A stretch of DNA of 21,612 bases from positions 1-21,612 of the forward strand of contig CANFZJ010000014.1 in the NCBI GenBank assembly GCA_947451445.1, written 5' to 3'. The notes beneath the pieces were generated by a model, which did not search any database, was not told the origin of the DNA, and saw only the letters and a list, made by a program, of their open reading frames with translations. Below, one piece after another: positions 7,162-13,983 of the stretch (its first letter is position 1; every line of letters starts with the position of its first letter). Source of the DNA: Comamonadaceae bacterium. GTDB taxonomy: Bacteria; Pseudomonadota; Gammaproteobacteria; Burkholderiales; Burkholderiaceae_C. The translations under genes and the position numbers were made by a program.

Positions 7162-8691
7162 TCAACCGCCGGTGTTGTCTACACGCAGCAGGTCGGCGGC
7201 TTTTTCGGCCAGCGCCAGTACCGCTGCCTGGGTACCGTCGCCCATGCTGCACGGCAGCACCGACGCATCGACCACCCGCAGCCCCTGCACGCCGTGCACC
7301 CGCAGCTGCGCGTCCACCACATCCAGCGGGCCGGGGCCCATGCGGCAGCTGCCCGTCCAGTGGCCGCTGGCCTGGGCGTGGTCGCGGATGAAGGTTTCCA
7401 GTGGCAAATCGGCCTGGGCCAGCGCCGACCGGCGTGACTCGCGCGCCCCCAACGCAGCCAGCGCCGGTTGCTGGGCGATGTGGCGCAGCAAGCGCAGGCC
7501 GCGCTGCAGGCATTCCAGGTCTTCGCGTTGGCCCAGCAGGTTGGGGTCTACCAGCGGCGCTGCAAATGGGTCTTTGCTGGCCAGCTGCACGCTGCCCCGG
7601 CTGGCGGGGCGCAGCACGCGGGCCTGCAGTGTGAAGCCCCGGCCCCACAGGGTGGGGCGGCCATGGTCCAGCAGCTTGCCGATGGCAAAACCCAGATGCA
7701 GGTCGGGTTCCGTGGCGTCCGGCTGGCTGGCCACGCAGCCCCCGGCCTCCCACCAGTTGCTGGTCAGCGGCCCGGTGCGCGTTTTGCGCCACTGCAGCGC
7801 GCCCTGGGCCAGGCGCAGCCAACCCAGCAGCCCGGGTGCCCGGGGCGCGTGGTAAATCTGCGCCACCGCCACCTGGTCTTGCAGCTGCTGGCCTACGCCG
7901 GGCAGGTCGTGCCGGGTGGCGACACCTTGGCCCAGCAACACCGCGTGCGGGCCTATGCCCGACAGCAGCAGCAGCTGGGGCGACTGCAAGGCCCCGGCGC
8001 ACAGCAGCACCGCCCGGGCGGCGTCCAGCTGCTTGACCAGCCCGTCCTGGCCAAACTCCACGCCCGTGGCGCGTCTGCCGCGCAGCAGCACCCGCATGGC
8101 CTGCACCCCGGTAAAGCGCTGCAGGTTGGGGCGCTGCAGGTGCTGCGCGAGGTAGGCGCTGGCGGCACTGGTGCGCATGCCTGCGTGCTGCATCACCTGC
8201 GCCAAACCGATGCCCTGGGGGCTGGTGCTGCTGAAGTGTGGCGCATGCGGCCAGTCTGCCTGGCCTGCCGCTGCCACAAAGGCCGCGCTGCTAGCGCTGG
8301 GCTGGGGCAAGTTTTGCACCTGCAAAGCAGACTCCACCCGCGCGAAGTAGGGCCGCATGTCTGCATAGCCCCAACCCGGGTTGTCCACGGCCCACCGGTC
8401 GTAGCCAGACGGGTCGCCCCGGCTGTAAAGCATGGCATGGATGCTGCTTGCTCCGCCCAGCATGGGCGCCTGGGGCAGGTAGGCGCTGCGGCCATTCAAC
8501 CCCGGCTGCACCACGCTGGTCCCGCCCCCGCGCCGGGTCAGCAGCGGCATGGCGGCAGGGCAATCGGCCCAGGGCGGTGTGGCTGCCGGGCCGGCGTCCA
8601 GCAGGGCGACGGTGACCTGTGGGTCTTCGCTCAGGCGGGCTGCCAAAACGCAACCTGCCGTCCCAGCGCCAATGATGATGTAGTCAAACAT
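7162..8691 (-). CDS. GMC-family FAD-dependent oxidoreductase (choline dehydrogenase-like)
   Basis: The protein has 509 aa. The N-terminal FAD-binding motif YIIIGAGTAGCVLAARLSED is the GMC hallmark, followed by the second GMC signature around MLGGASSIHAMLYSRG. GMC enzymes oxidise alcohols to aldehydes (choline, alkanols, sugars). The C-terminal active-site His is seen in GHWTGSCRMG (His444). The second active-site position, 44 residues later and usually Asn or His, reads Gln488 (DGTQAAVLALAEKAADLL). The protein is ~30-50 aa shorter than typical choline dehydrogenases. The start is ATG 8691, with a weak purine stretch upstream. It is followed by the MATE gene and is divergent from the dehydrogenase at 8893. 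The substrate cannot be assigned. Confidence 0.92.
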   Translation of the reverse strand: MFDYIIIGAGTAGCVLAARLSEDPQVTVALLDAGPAATPPWADCPAAMPLLTRRGGGTSVVQPGLNGRSAYLPQAPMLGGASSIHAMLYSRGDPSGYDRWAVDNPGWGYADMRPYFARVESALQVQNLPQPSASSAAFVAAAGQADWPHAPHFSSTSPQGIGLAQVMQHAGMRTSAASAYLAQHLQRPNLQRFTGVQAMRVLLRGRRATGVEFGQDGLVKQLDAARAVLLCAGALQSPQLLLLSGIGPHAVLLGQGVATRHDLPGVGQQLQDQVAVAQIYHAPRAPGLLGWLRLAQGALQWRKTRTGPLTSNWWEAGGCVASQPDATEPDLHLGFAIGKLLDHGRPTLWGRGFTLQARVLRPASRGSVQLASKDPFAAPLVDPNLLGQREDLECLQRGLRLLRHIAQQPALAALGARESRRSALAQADLPLETFIRDHAQASGHWTGSCRMGPGPLDVVDAQLRVHGVQGLRVVDASVLPCSMGDGTQAAVLALAEKAADLLRVDNTGG

Positions 8692-8706
8692 GTATTCTTA
8701 TGATTC

Positions 8707-8801
8707 ACCCCCAGTCTTCGCGCACTGCGTGTCGCTTCGCTAACCCCCTTGTAGGGGGCAACGCTGGCGGCCCGGCAAAGCCGGTTCCGCGGCGTTCTGG
8801 A
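8707..8801 (+). repeat. ~95-bp structured repeat, family 2, copy 1
   Basis: Begins ACCCCCAG and ends GCGTTCTGGA; matches the copy at 10276-10370. Structure: hairpin CCCCCT (8744-8749)/AGGGGG (8753-8758), then a three-part stem. The outer part is AACGC (8760-8764)/GCGTT (8792-8796), the middle GCGG (8767-8770)/CCGC (8787-8790), and the apex CCGGC (8772-8776)/GCCGG (8780-8784) with loop AAA. It fills the divergent gap between the GMC gene and the 3-hydroxybutyryl-CoA dehydrogenase gene, upstream of the latter's RBS. No coding potential is apparent. Confidence 0.85.
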
Positions 8802-8892
8802 AGGGGCTCCGCTACGCTTGCCTTGGGCGTGGTGTCGTTATTTAACCGTCACCTTACCGCATCCTTTTGTCTTTTTCTTCCAGGAGTTTTTT

Positions 8893-9753
8893 ATGAGCAG
8901 CGTTTCGCAAATCACCACCGTCGGCGTCGTTGGTGCGGGCACCATGGGCAACGGCATTGCGCAAACCTGCGCGGCGGCGGGCTTGAACGTGGTGATGGTC
9001 GATATTTCCGAAGAAGCGGTGGCCAAGGGCCTGGCCACCATCGCGGGCAGCCTGGACCGGCTGATCAAAAAGGACAAACTGACCGCCGCCGACAAGGCCG
9101 CCACGCTGGCCCGCATCACCGGTTCGACCCGCTACGAGGACTTTGCCAGCACCCAGCTGGTGATCGAAGCGGCCACCGAGAACTACGCGCTGAAGGTCAA
9201 GATCGTGCAGCAGCTGGACGCCCTGCTGCCGCCCGCGGTGCTGATCGCCAGCAACACCTCGTCCATCTCCATCACCAAGCTGGCCGCGGTGACCCAACGC
9301 GCCGACCGTTGCATCGGCATGCACTTCTTCAACCCCGTGCCGATGATGGCGCTGGTGGAGATCATCCGTGGCCTGCAAACCAGCGACGCCACCCATGACG
9401 CCGTGCACGCCATGGCCGCCGTGCTGGGCAAAACCCCGATCACCGTGAAGAACGGCCCCGGTTTTGTCGTCAACCGCATCCTGATGCCGATGGTGAACGA
9501 AGCGCTGTTTGTGCTGGCCGAGGGCGTGGCCACCGCCGAAGACATCGACGCGGGCATGAAGCTGGGCTGCAACCAGCCCATCGGCCCGCTGGCCCTGGCC
9601 GACATGATCGGCCTGGACGTGTGCCTGGCGGTGATGGAGGTGTTTTTGGCCGAGTTTGGCGACAGCAAATACCGCCCCTGCCCGCTGCTGAAAGAAATGG
9701 TGGCGGCGGGCCGCCTGGGCCGCAAGACCGGCCAGGGCGTTTACACCTACTAA
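8893..9753 (+). CDS. 3-hydroxybutyryl-CoA dehydrogenase (3-hydroxyacyl-CoA dehydrogenase family)
   Basis: The protein has 286 aa, typical of single-function short-chain enzymes (~282). It interconverts 3-hydroxybutyryl-CoA and acetoacetyl-CoA with NAD(P), in beta-oxidation, butanoate/PHB metabolism or the phenylacetate route (PaaH-like). Motifs: GAGTMG (14-19) in the Rossmann fold, SNTSSISI, the catalytic dyad His144 (GMHFFNPVP) and Glu156 (12 residues later, as in the family), VNRILMPMVNEA and the C-terminal GRLGRKTGQGVYTY. The start at 8893 is fixed by AGGAG 6 nt upstream (8882-8886); an upstream in-frame ATG at 8818 would pass through noncoding-looking DNA. It is followed by a hairpin terminator and appears to be monocistronic. 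Confidence 0.95.
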   Translation: MSSVSQITTVGVVGAGTMGNGIAQTCAAAGLNVVMVDISEEAVAKGLATIAGSLDRLIKKDKLTAADKAATLARITGSTRYEDFASTQLVIEAATENYALKVKIVQQLDALLPPAVLIASNTSSISITKLAAVTQRADRCIGMHFFNPVPMMALVEIIRGLQTSDATHDAVHAMAAVLGKTPITVKNGPGFVVNRILMPMVNEALFVLAEGVATAEDIDAGMKLGCNQPIGPLALADMIGLDVCLAVMEVFLAEFGDSKYRPCPLLKEMVAAGRLGRKTGQGVYTY

Positions 9754-9764
9754 AAACACCACTG

Positions 9765-9785
9765 ACACGCTGCGGCGTGTTTTAA
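9765..9785 (+). terminator. Rho-independent terminator after the dehydrogenase gene
   Basis: ACACGC (9765-9770), loop TGCG, GCGTGT (9775-9780), then TTTT to 9783. It lies 11 bp after the TAA. The stem is short (6 bp) but perfect. Confidence 0.75.
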
Positions 9786-9793
9786 AAATTAAG

Positions 9794-9822
9794 TTGCGCA
9801 CAATTTAATTGCACACTACAAT
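9794..9822 (+). promoter_or_regulatory. Predicted ohrR promoter with an OhrR-type operator in the spacer
   Basis: TTGCGC (9794-9799) and TACAAT (9817-9822) are separated by exactly 17 bp, a good sigma-70 pair. The spacer contains CAATTTAATTG (9801-9811), a perfect palindrome about T9806. AT-rich palindromes of this kind, with flanking TGCGCA/TGCACA, are the known binding sites of OhrR-type MarR regulators. OhrR bound there would block RNA polymerase. The ATG at 9830 is only 7 nt past the -10 box. Confidence 0.7.
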
Positions 9823-9829
9823 TCAACCC

Positions 9830-10276
9830 ATGCCCACCACAACCTTCACTGTTGACGAAACGCTGCAGCTGGACAACCAGCTTTGCTTTGCGCTGTACTC
9901 CGCGTCGTTGGCCATGACCAAGCTGTACAAGCCGCTGCTCAAAAAGCTGGGCATGACCTACCCACAGTACCTGGCCATGCTGGTGCTATGGGAGCGCGAT
10001 GGGCTGATGGTGTCTGAGCTGGGCGAACGCCTGTCGCTGGACTCTGGCACGCTGACGCCACTGCTCAAGCGCATGGAAGCCACAGGCTGGATCAGTCGCT
10101 TGCGCGATGTGCAAGACGAGCGCCGGGTGTTCATCACTCTGACATCTGCGGGCCGCAGCCTCAAGACCGAGGCGGCCAAGATCCCGCCCTGCATCCTCAG
10201 CGCCACCCAGTGCACGCTGCCCGAAGTTCTTTCTCTTACGCAGCAAGTCCAGGCGCTGCGTGAAAAAATTGGCTAA
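9830..10276 (+). CDS. ohrR: OhrR, organic-peroxide-sensing MarR-family repressor
   Basis: The protein has 148 aa. This winged-helix repressor releases DNA when its reactive cysteine is oxidised by organic hydroperoxides. Cys19 in LDNQLCFALYSAS is the sensor, with Tyr33 and Tyr44 in the positions that bind it. Cys121 and Cys128 near the C-terminus make it a two-cysteine (Xanthomonas-like) type that can form a resolving disulfide. The recognition helix region is LSLDSGTLTPLLKRME and the wing DVQDERRVFITLT. I chose ATG 9830; there is no Shine-Dalgarno, and the predicted promoter leaves almost no leader. The gene precedes ohr on the same strand, with a structured repeat in the 170-bp gap beginning at the stop codon. 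Confidence 0.95.
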   Translation: MPTTTFTVDETLQLDNQLCFALYSASLAMTKLYKPLLKKLGMTYPQYLAMLVLWERDGLMVSELGERLSLDSGTLTPLLKRMEATGWISRLRDVQDERRVFITLTSAGRSLKTEAAKIPPCILSATQCTLPEVLSLTQQVQALREKIG

Positions 10277-10370
10277 CCCCCAGGCTGCAGTGCTGCGCAT
10301 CTTTCGCCAACCCCCTTGCAGGGGGCAACACCAGCAGCCTGGCAAAGCCAGTTCTGCGGTGTTCGCTGGA
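10276..10370 (+). repeat. ~95-bp structured repeat, family 2, copy 2 (between ohrR and ohr)
   Basis: Begins ACCCCCAG at the last base of the ohrR stop codon. It carries hairpin CCCCCT (10311-10316)/AGGGGG (10320-10325) and a three-part stem. The outer part is AACACC (10327-10332)/GGTGTT (10358-10363), the middle GCAG (10334-10337)/CTGC (10354-10357), and the apex CTGGC (10339-10343)/GCCAG (10347-10351) with loop AAA. Sequence differences from copy 1 in the three stems preserve pairing. In the ohrR-ohr transcript it could act as a partial terminator or stabiliser, but there is no T-run. Confidence 0.87.
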
Positions 10371-10446
10371 AGCGCAGGTTCTGCCTGAAGTAGTGATCGC
10401 CGACATTTTCAACCCGCCCCACAGGGGCATTTACCAAGGAAGCACC

Positions 10447-10875
10447 ATGCCCACCATCCTCGACAAAGTTCTCTACACCGCCCACGCCCACACCACCGGC
10501 GGCCGTGACGGCCAATCGGCTAGCGACGACGGCAAACTCAGCGTCAAGCTCGCCCCCCCCGCCGAACTGGGTGGCAACGGCAACGGCACCAACCCCGAGC
10601 AGTTGTTTGCCGCCGGTTACTCCGCCTGCTTCCTGGGCGCCATGAAGCACGTGGCCGGCCTGAAGAAAATCACCGTTCCCGCCGACACCAGCATTGATGC
10701 CAGCGTCTCCATCGGCCCTATCCCTGCCGGTTTCGGCATCGCCGCCACGCTGGTCATCACCTTGCCCGGCATGGACCGCGCCGTGGCCCAGGACCTGGTG
10801 GACACCGCCCACGGCGTGTGCCCTTACTCCAACGCCACGCGTGGCAATATTGAAGTGACCCTGACCCTGGCATAA
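10447..10875 (+). CDS. ohr: Ohr, organic hydroperoxide reductase
   Basis: The protein has 142 aa, full family length. Ohr reduces organic and fatty-acid hydroperoxides in the cytoplasm with a thiol cycle recharged by lipoyl proteins. The reactive Cys61 (LFAAGYSACF) and resolving Cys125 (HGVCPYSNATRGN) are at the positions known from Xylella/Xanthomonas Ohr. Arg20 (TGGRDG) and Glu51 (TNPEQLF), which activate Cys61, are both present. The start at ATG 10447 is supported by AAGGA 5 nt upstream. No second OhrR-type palindrome is visible just upstream of ohr, so read-through from the ohrR promoter is likely. It is followed by a strong terminator. Confidence 0.97.
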   Translation: MPTILDKVLYTAHAHTTGGRDGQSASDDGKLSVKLAPPAELGGNGNGTNPEQLFAAGYSACFLGAMKHVAGLKKITVPADTSIDASVSIGPIPAGFGIAATLVITLPGMDRAVAQDLVDTAHGVCPYSNATRGNIEVTLTLA

Positions 10876-10894
10876 GGTCCAGGCACTTCGCCCC

Positions 10895-10934
10895 AAGGCC
10901 CGCTGCCCGTCCAAGGCAGCGGGCCTTTGTTTTG
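10895..10934 (+). terminator. Strong rho-independent terminator after ohr
   Basis: A perfect 13-bp stem, AAGGCCCGCTGCC (10895-10907) and GGCAGCGGGCCTT (10915-10927), with a 7-nt loop, then TGTTTTG. It ends the ohrR-ohr unit 19 bp past the stop. Confidence 0.93.
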
Positions 10935-10954
10935 CAGCGGCGACAATCGCCCCC

Positions 10955-11977
10955 ATGTCTTTAAACGCCGCCCACCCCTACCAAACCCTCACGCCCGACG
11001 TTGTCATGGACGCGCTGGCCAGCGTGGGCCTGTATGGCGACGGGCGGATCATGGCGCTGAGTTCGTATGAAAACCGGGTCTACCAGGCCCACCTGGAGGA
11101 TGGCAGCGCGGTGGTGGCCAAGTTCTACCGGCCTGGCCGCTGGAGCCCGGCGCAGATTCTGGAAGAGCACAGCTTTGCGGCAGAGTTGATGGCTGCCGAA
11201 ATCCCCGCCGTCGGCCCGCTGGTGCTAGGCGGGCGCACGCTGCACGACTTTGCCGGGTTCTCTTTTAGCGTCAGCCCCCGCCGGGGTGGCCGTGCGCCCG
11301 AGCTGGACGACTTCGAGGTGCTGGAATGGATCGGCCGCTTCCTGGCCCGCATCCACACCGTCGGTGCCCAACACGCTTTTGTGCACCGCCCGGCGCTGGA
11401 CCTGCAAACCTTTGGCATCCACTCGCGCGATTGGCTCATCAAGCACGACATGGTGCCGCTGGACGTGCAAAGCGCTTGGCAGAAGGCCTGCGGCGATGCT
11501 CTCGATTTAATAGCTGCTAGCGCACTACCTGGTTGCGCTGGAGGCCTAAAAGACTCAAAAACCAAAACCCTGCGCCTGCACGGCGACTGCCACCCCGGCA
11601 ACATCCTCTGGACGCCTACCGACCGCCCGGACGGCGGCCCGCACTTTGTGGACCTGGACGACGCCCGCACCGGCCCGGCCGTGCAAGACCTGTGGATGCT
11701 GCTCAGTGGCGACCGCGCCCAGCGCACCGGCCAACTCAGCGGACTCATCGACGGCTACGAGCAGTTCCGCAGCTTCGACCGGCGCGAGCTGGCGCTGATC
11801 GAGCCGCTGCGCACCCTGCGCCTGATCCACTACAGCGCCTGGCTAGCCCGCCGCTGGAGCGACCCCACCTTTCCCATCAACTTCCCCTGGTTCGGCAGCA
11901 GTGACTACTGGGTCGGCCAGGTCAACATGCTGACCGAGCAGATCGAAGCCATGCAGGAAGAGCCGTTGTACGTATGA
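10955..11977 (+). CDS. srkA: SrkA-like stress response serine/threonine kinase (YihE family)
   Basis: The protein has 340 aa, versus 328 in E. coli SrkA. SrkA is a choline-kinase-fold protein kinase that counters stress-induced death. Motifs: SSYENRVYQ near the N-terminus, Lys in VVAKFYRPGRWS, catalytic loop LRLHGDCHPGNILW with Asp211, and the metal-binding VDLDDARTGPAVQDLW (Asp233/Asp235). The C-terminal HYSAWLARRWSDPTFPINFPWF is family-typical. Residues 182-198 are encoded by a copy of the 50-bp repeat (11498-11547), with rare codons TTA, ATA and CTA, placed right before the catalytic loop. The frame is kept, so the protein is probably made with an extra surface segment. The ATG at 10955 lies ~20 bp after the ohr terminator. 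Its stop overlaps a possible 50-aa ORF. Confidence 0.93.
   Translation: MSLNAAHPYQTLTPDVVMDALASVGLYGDGRIMALSSYENRVYQAHLEDGSAVVAKFYRPGRWSPAQILEEHSFAAELMAAEIPAVGPLVLGGRTLHDFAGFSFSVSPRRGGRAPELDDFEVLEWIGRFLARIHTVGAQHAFVHRPALDLQTFGIHSRDWLIKHDMVPLDVQSAWQKACGDALDLIAASALPGCAGGLKDSKTKTLRLHGDCHPGNILWTPTDRPDGGPHFVDLDDARTGPAVQDLWMLLSGDRAQRTGQLSGLIDGYEQFRSFDRRELALIEPLRTLRLIHYSAWLARRWSDPTFPINFPWFGSSDYWVGQVNMLTEQIEAMQEEPLYV
11498..11547 (+). repeat. 50-bp palindromic repeat, family 1, in frame inside srkA
   Basis: GCTCTCGATTTAATAGCTGC at the left and TGCGCTGGAGGCCT at the right align without gaps to the copies at 5651 and 18181. TAGCGCA (11517-11523) and TGCGCT (11534-11539) form the hairpin. All codons are open, encoding srkA residues 182-198 (ALDLIAASALPGCAGGL). 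Confidence 0.85.
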
Positions 11978-12126
11978 AGCGGCTGCTGACCCACGCAGGC
12001 ATCACGCGACCCAGCGACTGGCGCGACGCCATCGGCCAGACCCGGTTTGTGTCCTACCAGCTAGGCGCTTACCTGCTGCTGAACGTGGTGGAAGACCCGG
12101 CCTGGCTGGCCTGGGCATTTTGCTGA
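11974..12126 (+). CDS. Possible 50-aa ORF translationally coupled to srkA
   Basis: ATG 11974 overlaps the srkA TGA (11975-11977) as ATGA and runs to TGA 12124-12126. The product begins MKRLLTHAGITRPSDWRDAI and ends VVEDPAWLAWAFC; the middle part (YQLGAYLLLNVV) is moderately hydrophobic. I do not recognise a family. The ATGA coupling favours translation. Against it, the last 58 bp lie antisense to the 3' end of the alpha/beta-hydrolase gene and there is no RBS at proper spacing. It could be a real small protein or an accident of GC-rich DNA. Confidence 0.35.
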   Translation: MKRLLTHAGITRPSDWRDAIGQTRFVSYQLGAYLLLNVVEDPAWLAWAFC

Positions 12127-12857
12127 AGCCAGTCCGCCACCTGCGCCAGCACCCAAGCTCCATCGTCCAGCGGCAAGTCATGCCCCGCCGTGGGGTGGAT
12201 CTGCAAACCACATTGCCAGCGCTGCGCCACCGCCTGTGAACAGGCGACGGAGACCAGCCGGTCATGCGCGCTGGCCAGTAGCAACGTAGGCACCAACGGC
12301 ACTGCTGGTGCAGCAAAACGGGCAGCTGCCAGCAGTTGCCGCAGCGCATTGGCGCGGCCCACCGGGTGTTGCTGGCGCAGCGCCTGCCACAGCGGCAGCA
12401 CACGGGTGTCGCCCCGGTTGCTGGTGATGCGCAGAATGTGGCGTTCCCAGTCCTCGGGCGACGCCCCCAACAGCGCCAACCGCAGCAAAGTGCCGTAGTG
12501 GCCTGGCCGCAGCCGCTGGTAGAACGGGCTGAACGGCCGCAGGCTGGTGTTGACCAGCACCTGGGCCGCCACCTCTTGCGGGTGGGCGCTGGCCCAGGCC
12601 ACCGCGACCATCGCCCCCAGCGACATGGCCAGGATGTGCACCGGGCCGCTGATGTGCCGCTGCTGTAGCGCGGCGCGGCAGTGGGCCACCATGGCGGGAA
12701 CATCGCCGGGGCTGCGCTGGCGGTGCAGGCTGCCGTTGCCCGGCAGGTCGAGCGCCACGATCTGGCTGCCGGGCCGTGCGGCCTGGAACTGCGCGACAAA
12801 GCCCCCCCAGTGGCCGCTCTCACGGGTCAGGCCGCGCAGCAAAACCCAGGTGCTCAT
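12069..12857 (-). CDS. Alpha/beta-fold hydrolase
   Basis: The protein has 262 aa. The order fits an alpha/beta hydrolase: oxyanion region VLLRGLTRESGHWGGF, strand ALDLPGNG, nucleophile elbow LAMSLGAM with Ser79, acid in LLLASAHDRLVS, and His in TAGHDLPLDDGAWV. The elbow has Ala instead of the first Gly of GxSxG. Substrate unknown; esterase, lipase or carboxylesterase-like activities are possible. I chose ATG 12857 because it forms a 4-bp ATGA overlap with the stop of the upstream M14 peptidase gene and gives a normal family N-terminus; a longer frame from 12926 would lie within that gene. The two genes are almost certainly cotranscribed. The 3' end overlaps a small plus-strand ORF. Confidence 0.87.
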   Translation of the reverse strand: MSTWVLLRGLTRESGHWGGFVAQFQAARPGSQIVALDLPGNGSLHRQRSPGDVPAMVAHCRAALQQRHISGPVHILAMSLGAMVAVAWASAHPQEVAAQVLVNTSLRPFSPFYQRLRPGHYGTLLRLALLGASPEDWERHILRITSNRGDTRVLPLWQALRQQHPVGRANALRQLLAAARFAAPAVPLVPTLLLASAHDRLVSVACSQAVAQRWQCGLQIHPTAGHDLPLDDGAWVLAQVADWLQQNAQASQAGSSTTFSSR

Positions 12858-13876
12858 TTCGGGCCGTACCAGTCGTGCCACGCCTGGGCGTGGTGGTAGC
12901 TGCGCGCTGCCGCATCGGGCAGCCACAGCGGGTAGCTATGTGCGGCGCGGGCCAGGAAGTCCAGCAACGACTGGTGCTGGCGCAACACGCGCTGCTGGCG
13001 GTGCGGGATCAGCGGGTTGAAGATGCCGTGGCGTGAAAACAGCTGACGCGGGTTCTTTTTGACCCACAGCCAGGAGCCCATCTCCAGCGTCAATGGCAAA
13101 AACACGTGCGGGGCCTGCTGGTACAGGTGGTCCCACAGGTCGCCGTGCGCCAGGTACTGCAGGCTTTGTGGCTCAAAGATGTAGCGGTAGTGGCTGTGCG
13201 ACTCCAGAAAGATGCGCTTCAGCGCGTGCATTTCGGCCAGGTGGGCGATGGGCGCGCGGGTGTGGGCGTAGGGAAACCACAGCCGGTCGCTGGCGCCAAA
13301 GCCGGAATGGCAGTCTACCGAGACGCTGAATTTACGCGCCAGCAGCTCGGCCTGCACCACCGCACAGACGGCCTGGTTCTCCATCTCCATCGGGCCTGCT
13401 GCCGGGCCCCGGTACCAGGGCAGGCGGGCGCTGATGCGTTGGCCGCCGACCAAAAACGGCACCGGGTCGTGTGAGGCGATGGGCGCATTGCGCATCAGGT
13501 CCACGCCCTGCGGATTGGCCCGCGTGCCCAGTGCCATGCCGCCCGGGTTGACGATGGGCATGAACAGCAGGCGCACCGACTCCAGTTGCCGGTGCAGCGC
13601 GCTGTCCCACTGCAGGCGCATCACCAGGCTGTGCAGGTAGGCGATCACTACGCCCGCACCGATGCGCTCCAGCCCGTGTACGCCGCCGAAATAGCCTACG
13701 GCGGGTACGTCCAGCGACGGGTTGCCCAGGGTGATGGCGTGCACCGGGTAGCTGCCACCGCCAGGCATCGCCACCTGGCAGACGGTGCGGGTCTGCAGGT
13801 GGCTGCCACCCAGCGCCATAGTGCGCTCCAGGGCCACCAGTTCGGGGAGTTCAGGCAGGTGGGGCGGGGCAGGCAT
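12854..13876 (-). CDS. M14-family zinc metallocarboxypeptidase
   Basis: The protein has 340 aa. Zinc ligands are in GGVHGLERIG (His67, Glu70, the HxxE motif) and SVDCHSGFG (His190). The catalytic glutamate is in LTLEMGSW (Glu265). Also family-like are VNPGGMALGTRANPQGVDLMRN, matching the NP-G...R-N...DLNRN stretch of M14 carboxypeptidases and deacylases. No signal peptide is visible, so it is probably cytoplasmic. The substrate could be a peptide or an N-acyl amino acid. It is first in a two-gene minus-strand unit with the alpha/beta hydrolase (4-bp overlap). Both are hydrolases, but a shared pathway is only a guess. ATG 13876 gives a proline-rich N-terminus. Confidence 0.87.
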   Translation of the reverse strand: MPAPPHLPELPELVALERTMALGGSHLQTRTVCQVAMPGGGSYPVHAITLGNPSLDVPAVGYFGGVHGLERIGAGVVIAYLHSLVMRLQWDSALHRQLESVRLLFMPIVNPGGMALGTRANPQGVDLMRNAPIASHDPVPFLVGGQRISARLPWYRGPAAGPMEMENQAVCAVVQAELLARKFSVSVDCHSGFGASDRLWFPYAHTRAPIAHLAEMHALKRIFLESHSHYRYIFEPQSLQYLAHGDLWDHLYQQAPHVFLPLTLEMGSWLWVKKNPRQLFSRHGIFNPLIPHRQQRVLRQHQSLLDFLARAAHSYPLWLPDAAARSYHHAQAWHDWYGPK

Positions 13877-13983
13877 GGCCGCAGCATATCGGGCTTGCTG
13901 GGGGCTGTGGCGGAATTTCAGGCGGTCACGCTAGCGTCATATTTCCGGCCTATGGTGGCCCCATTTAGCGGGAGGGCATGGGT

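Noticed and set aside
7468..8703. A 411-codon plus-strand frame
   Set aside because: Antisense to the GMC oxidoreductase, whose motifs are intact.
8818..8892. N-terminal extension of the 3-hydroxybutyryl-CoA dehydrogenase from ATG 8818
   Set aside because: The AGGAG at 8882-8886 fixes the start at 8893, and the extension has no family similarity.
12002..12823. Alternative minus-strand frame over the alpha/beta hydrolase
   Set aside because: Arg/Trp/Cys-rich text without motifs; the other frame carries the Ser-Asp-His triad and the ATGA overlap with the upstream gene.
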